This document shows positions 61,403 through 64,000 of a stretch of 64,000 bases of DNA, piece by piece. How positions within the stretch are numbered: the first letter of the stretch is position 1; each line of letters begins with the position of its first letter. The translations under genes and the position numbers were made by a program. The stretch spans positions 62,001 through 126,000 of the forward strand of contig NZ_LGDV01000199.1 in NCBI RefSeq assembly GCF_001280015.1, written 5' to 3'. Source of the stretch: Streptomyces sp. MMG1121. GTDB taxonomy: Bacteria > Actinomycetota > Actinomycetes > Streptomycetales > Streptomycetaceae. The notes under the pieces were generated by a model. The model was not told the origin of the DNA, did no database searches, and saw only the letters and a list, made by a program, of their open reading frames with translations.

Positions 61403-62159
61403 GCTGGGCGGTGAGGAGATGGGCGTCGAGCAGGCCGACGTCGGCCGTGCGGGCGGCCCGCGCGTAGCCGGCCAGCATTCGCTTGGTGAGCGTGAGCGCT
61501 TCGGGCGGGCGCCGCACGAGCGGCCGTACCCAGGCGTCGATCACCGTGTCCAGCTCGTCGCGCGGCGCGAGCTTGTGCAGCAGGCCGAGGCGGTGCGCGG
61601 CGGCCGCGTCGAAGGTGTCGCAGGTGAGCATGAGTTCGCGGATCCGCGCGGCGCCGGCCTCGGCGATCAGCCGGCCCATGGCACCGCCCCAGGCGGGCGG
61701 CAGGCCGATGCCGACCTCGGGCATGCGGAAGCGGCAGTCGTCCGCCCCCGCGCGCAGGTCGCAGTAGGAGGCGAGGGCGAGTCCGGCGCCGATGACCTTG
61801 CCGTGCAGCCGGGCGATGGTGACGGCGTGGGTGCTCTCCAGCGCCTCGCACACCCGGTGGGCCTTGTCGGCGATACGGCGCAGGGCGGCACCGGTGGGGT
61901 CGTCGGCGAGCGCCGCCTGGTACTCGGTGCGGTCGGCGCCGAGGCAGAAGTCCGCACCGGCCGCCGTCAGGAGCAGTACCCGCACGTCCGGCCGTTCGTG
62001 CAGGCCGTCGAGGAGCGCGAGGAGTCCGTCCAGGGCGGCGACGGTGAGCGTGCTGTCCGCGCCGTTCGCGCCGAGCCGCACCGTCAGCACGGGGCCGGCC
62101 TGGTCGGTGTGGAGCGCGGGGGCGGGCAGGGAGTCGTGGAGGCCGGCGATCTCGGTCAT
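61383..62159 (-). CDS. enoyl-CoA hydratase/isomerase family protein
   Basis: 258 residues from ATG 62159, which overlaps the P450 stop (ATGA). Crotonase fold: VLLLTAAGADFCLGADRTEYQ (oxyanion loop), HGKVIGAGLALASYCDLRAGADDCRFRMPEVGIGLPPAWGGAMGRL. A catalytic Glu is kept in MPEVGIGLPP, but the first Glu position is Ala/Gly-rich, so isomerase or other chemistry is possible. Co-translated with a P450, it may belong to a secondary metabolite pathway. Confidence 0.87.
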   Translation of the reverse strand: MTEIAGLHDSLPAPALHTDQAGPVLTVRLGANGADSTLTVAALDGLLALLDGLHERPDVRVLLLTAAGADFCLGADRTEYQAALADDPTGAALRRIADKAHRVCEALESTHAVTIARLHGKVIGAGLALASYCDLRAGADDCRFRMPEVGIGLPPAWGGAMGRLIAEAGAARIRELMLTCDTFDAAAAHRLGLLHKLAPRDELDTVIDAWVRPLVRRPPEALTLTKRMLAGYARAARTADVGLLDAHLLTAQLTRPRR

Positions 62160-63403
62160 GACAGGGCGACGTCCAGGTTGAGCAGGCGGCGGAAGGCCAC
62201 GCGGGGGGCCCACGTCGGCCGTCGTACGAGGGTGAGGCGGGGGAAGCGGGTGACCAGCTGGCGCAGGAGGGTCTGGGCCTCCAGGCGGGCCAGGGGGGCG
62301 CCGAGGCAGTAGTGGACGCCCCCGCTGAAGGCGAGGTGCGCCGGTTTGCGGTGCAGGTTGAACAGTTCGGGGTCCTCGTGCCTGGCCGGGTCGCGGTTGG
62401 CCGCGCCGACCAGGAGGTGGACCATCTCGTCCTTGCGGACCTCGACGTCGCCGAGGAGGCCGTCGCGCGAGGCGACCCGGCTGATCACATGGGTGGGCGG
62501 GTCGTAGCGCAACGTTTCTTCAACGGCGGCGGGCACGAACTCGGGCTGGACGAGGAGCCGGTACCACTGCCGGGGGTGCTCCAGGAGCAGCAGGGTCATG
62601 GTGGACAGCAGGGTGGCCGTGGTCTCCAGGGCGGCCAGCAGCACGAACAGGGCGAGGAAGTAGACGGCTTCGTCGGCCCTGTCGCGGTCACTCTCCATGG
62701 TGTCCCACACGGCGATCCAGCGGGACACCGGATCGTCGCCCGGTGCGGCGCGCCGCGCGCGCACCAGGTCCATGAAGTAGTCGCGCAGCTCCGCGGTGGC
62801 CGCGTCGGACAGCGCCAACTGGCTGGCGGAGGGAAGCAGTTCCTGGGTGAAGACCTGGTCGTGGGTCAGCTCGCGCAGCCGCCGGAAGTCGGCGGAGGGC
62901 AGCCCGAGCCAGTGCCCGATGGTGGCGACCGGCAGTTCCTCGCTCACCAGGGCGTTGAAGTCGGCCTCGCCGTCTCGCAGCCGCTCGGCGAGGGTGTCGA
63001 GGAACCGGCCGGTGAACCGGTCCACAGTGCCCCGGAGCTGCTCCAGGGAGCCGCGGTCGAACATGCCGGCCGAGCGGCGCACCCAGGTGTGCTCCGGGGG
63101 GTTGAGCGCGGGCAGGGTCCGGCTCATCTCCCGCGAGGAGGGGGCCGTCCAGCGGGTGCCGTGGCCCTGTCGCGCGCGCCAGCGGCTGTCCGGCTCCAGC
63201 CACTCGCGGCTGCGCAGCACCTGGTCGCACGCCTGGAAGCCGGTGACGAGGTGCCCGCCCCAGGGTGCGTCGGCCACCTCACCCCGGGCGCGCAGTTCGG
63301 CGTAGACCGGGAAGGGGTTGGCCTGGCCCTTCGCGGTCCGCAGACGGGAGAAGAGCGCGACGGCGAAGCGTCTGTCGGTCGGCGGCGTTGTCGCAGTCTC
63401 CAC
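62156..63403 (-). CDS. cytochrome P450
   Basis: 415 residues. Heme-binding FSGGVHYCLGAPLARLEAQ, K-helix EETLRYDPPTHVISR (ExxR) and an I-helix LLAALETTATLLST in which the usual AGxxT reads ALETT. HLVTGFQACDQVLRSREW and NPPEHTWVRRSAG are typical of soluble actinobacterial P450s. It needs ferredoxin partners, none of which is nearby. Coupled to the downstream hydratase gene; 95 bases from the partial P450 upstream. Substrate unknown. Confidence 0.93.
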   Translation of the reverse strand: METATTPPTDRRFAVALFSRLRTAKGQANPFPVYAELRARGEVADAPWGGHLVTGFQACDQVLRSREWLEPDSRWRARQGHGTRWTAPSSREMSRTLPALNPPEHTWVRRSAGMFDRGSLEQLRGTVDRFTGRFLDTLAERLRDGEADFNALVSEELPVATIGHWLGLPSADFRRLRELTHDQVFTQELLPSASQLALSDAATAELRDYFMDLVRARRAAPGDDPVSRWIAVWDTMESDRDRADEAVYFLALFVLLAALETTATLLSTMTLLLLEHPRQWYRLLVQPEFVPAAVEETLRYDPPTHVISRVASRDGLLGDVEVRKDEMVHLLVGAANRDPARHEDPELFNLHRKPAHLAFSGGVHYCLGAPLARLEAQTLLRQLVTRFPRLTLVRRPTWAPRVAFRRLLNLDVALS

Positions 63404-63498
63404 AAGGGCCCCTTCTTGATCCAGCTGTCAGCCGCGATGCATACCCTCCGCTTGACGCGTACATACAACGTGACGATTGAACGAGCGAGTTGCCTTCG

Positions 63499-64000
63499 TC
63501 ACTCCCCCCTGGTCCATGCCAGGAACCGGCTGAACAGGCCCGGCTTGGGCTTCGGCGTGCCGTGCGAGGCCGGCCGGGGGGTACCCACGGCCGCCGCGAC
63601 GGGGGCCGTGGCCTGCGGTTCCGTTTGCTGCGCCGGAGCGTGCGCGACGGCGCGCGGCGTGAACCGGACCGGCAGCGCCACCAGGGAGCGGCTCCACGGC
63701 GCCGGCACCCAGCTGAGGTCCTTGAAGGGAGCCCGGACCTCGATGTCGGGCAGCCGGTTGAGCAGGGACTCCACGGCGGCGACCGCGATCACGAACGCCG
63801 GGTCCTTGGCGGGACAGGCGTGCGGCCCGGCCCCGAAGGCCAGATGGGCCTTGGCGCTGAGCTGCTCGCGGTGCTCGGCGAGCCGCGGGTCGGTGTTGGC
63901 GGCCGCGAAGGAGATGACCACCGGGTCGTTCGCCCTGACGACGCGCCCGCCCAGCTCCACGTCGTGCGTCGGGTAGTGGGCCGCGTAGTTGGCGATCGGC
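63499..64000 (-). CDS. cytochrome P450, C-terminal part (gene continues beyond the window)
   Basis: The C-terminal 166 residues or so of a P450, entering at the right edge with PIANYAAHYPTHDVELGG and ending at 63499. The heme loop is LAFGAGPHACPAKDPAFVIA. The tail after VALPVRFTPRA is an unusual Pro/Ala/Gln-rich stretch of 45 residues closing with KPKPGLFSRFLAWTRGE. This heme-loop style (GAGPHACPA) is, in my recollection, that of CYP156/157-type enzymes found with conservon (cvn) operons; the genes to the right would show this. The K-helix lies outside the window. Confidence 0.85.
   Translation of the reverse strand, partial: PIANYAAHYPTHDVELGGRVVRANDPVVISFAAANTDPRLAEHREQLSAKAHLAFGAGPHACPAKDPAFVIAVAAVESLLNRLPDIEVRAPFKDLSWVPAPWSRSLVALPVRFTPRAVAHAPAQQTEPQATAPVAAAVGTPRPASHGTPKPKPGLFSRFLAWTRGE

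Overview
The window is a high-GC chromosomal segment (my estimate is above 70% G+C). It uses many GTG starts, tight ATGA/GTGA gene overlaps and GC-rich third codon positions. The gene families (DUF6158, Rv2578c-type radical SAM protein, crotonyl-CoA carboxylase/reductase with MeaA, SpoIIE-type phosphatase with its own ATPase domain, GvpF/L, tandem P450s) point to a Streptomyces or close relative. No rRNA, tRNA, CRISPR array, transposase or intact prophage was seen. From about 38.6 to 55.5 kb the order (3-hydroxyacyl-CoA dehydrogenase, TetR, ccr, meaA, lyase, MaoC, acyl-CoA dehydrogenase, psd, pssA, ... sir2, ogt, ada/alkA) matches, as far as I recall, a conserved block of the Streptomyces coelicolor chromosome.

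Layout. 0-4.3 kb: a collapsed nitrate reductase operon (narG with two frame breaks and a large internal deletion, a narH stub fused to narI, no narJ) facing a frameshifted dnaK paralogue. 4.3-13 kb: OsmC, a holin-like/phosphodiesterase fusion, a degenerate resolvase-fold protein, two UlaG/NAPE-PLD-type metallo-beta-lactamase-fold enzymes, DedA, an aminotransferase-fold protein that has lost its PLP lysine, a secreted His/Asp/Ser/Gly repeat protein and DUF6158. 13-22 kb: ABC-F ATPase, phosphohistidine phosphatase, methyltransferase, orphan GvpF/L, transketolase, VOC protein, a frameshifted DUF5107-like protein and an acetyltransferase. 22.6-27.6 kb: four peptidase genes of four families in one overlapping operon (M55, M20, S9, S66). 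27.7-34.3 kb: methyltransferase, multidomain SpoIIE phosphatase, an MFS exporter with three C-terminal transthyretin-like domains, SRPBCC protein. 34.4-38.2 kb: radical SAM gene behind an SOS-box-like site, secreted tripeptidyl aminopeptidase, RidA, HEAT-repeat protein.

38.6-47.9 kb is the metabolic core: nearly the whole ethylmalonyl-CoA pathway for acetyl-CoA assimilation (a two-domain 3-hydroxybutyryl-CoA dehydrogenase, TetR regulator, Ccr, ethylmalonyl-CoA mutase, malyl/methylmalyl-CoA lyase, mesaconyl-CoA hydratase, methylsuccinyl-CoA dehydrogenase). It is followed by phosphatidylethanolamine synthesis (psd-pssA), glycerate kinase, an ADP-ribose/NAD trio (ADP-ribosylglycohydrolase, NUDIX, sirtuin) and alkylation repair (ogt, ada-alkA).

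55.6-64 kb: MTHFR-like protein, MarR regulator, then a second wrecked nitrate reductase locus built as a chain of gene stumps: zinc-ribbon protein 5' part, CBS piece of a ClC channel, most of narG, and the 3' end of a probable CaiB CoA-transferase. Last come an enoyl-CoA hydratase and two P450s, one running off the right edge. The main unusual signals are the two nitrate reductase ruins, the PLP-lysine-less aminotransferase coupled to an MBL enzyme, the MFS-transthyretin fusion, the SOS-box radical SAM gene, and a two-palindrome promoter upstream of ccr. Gene boundaries were derived by hand from the sequence; family assignments rest on recognised motifs, not on database searches.
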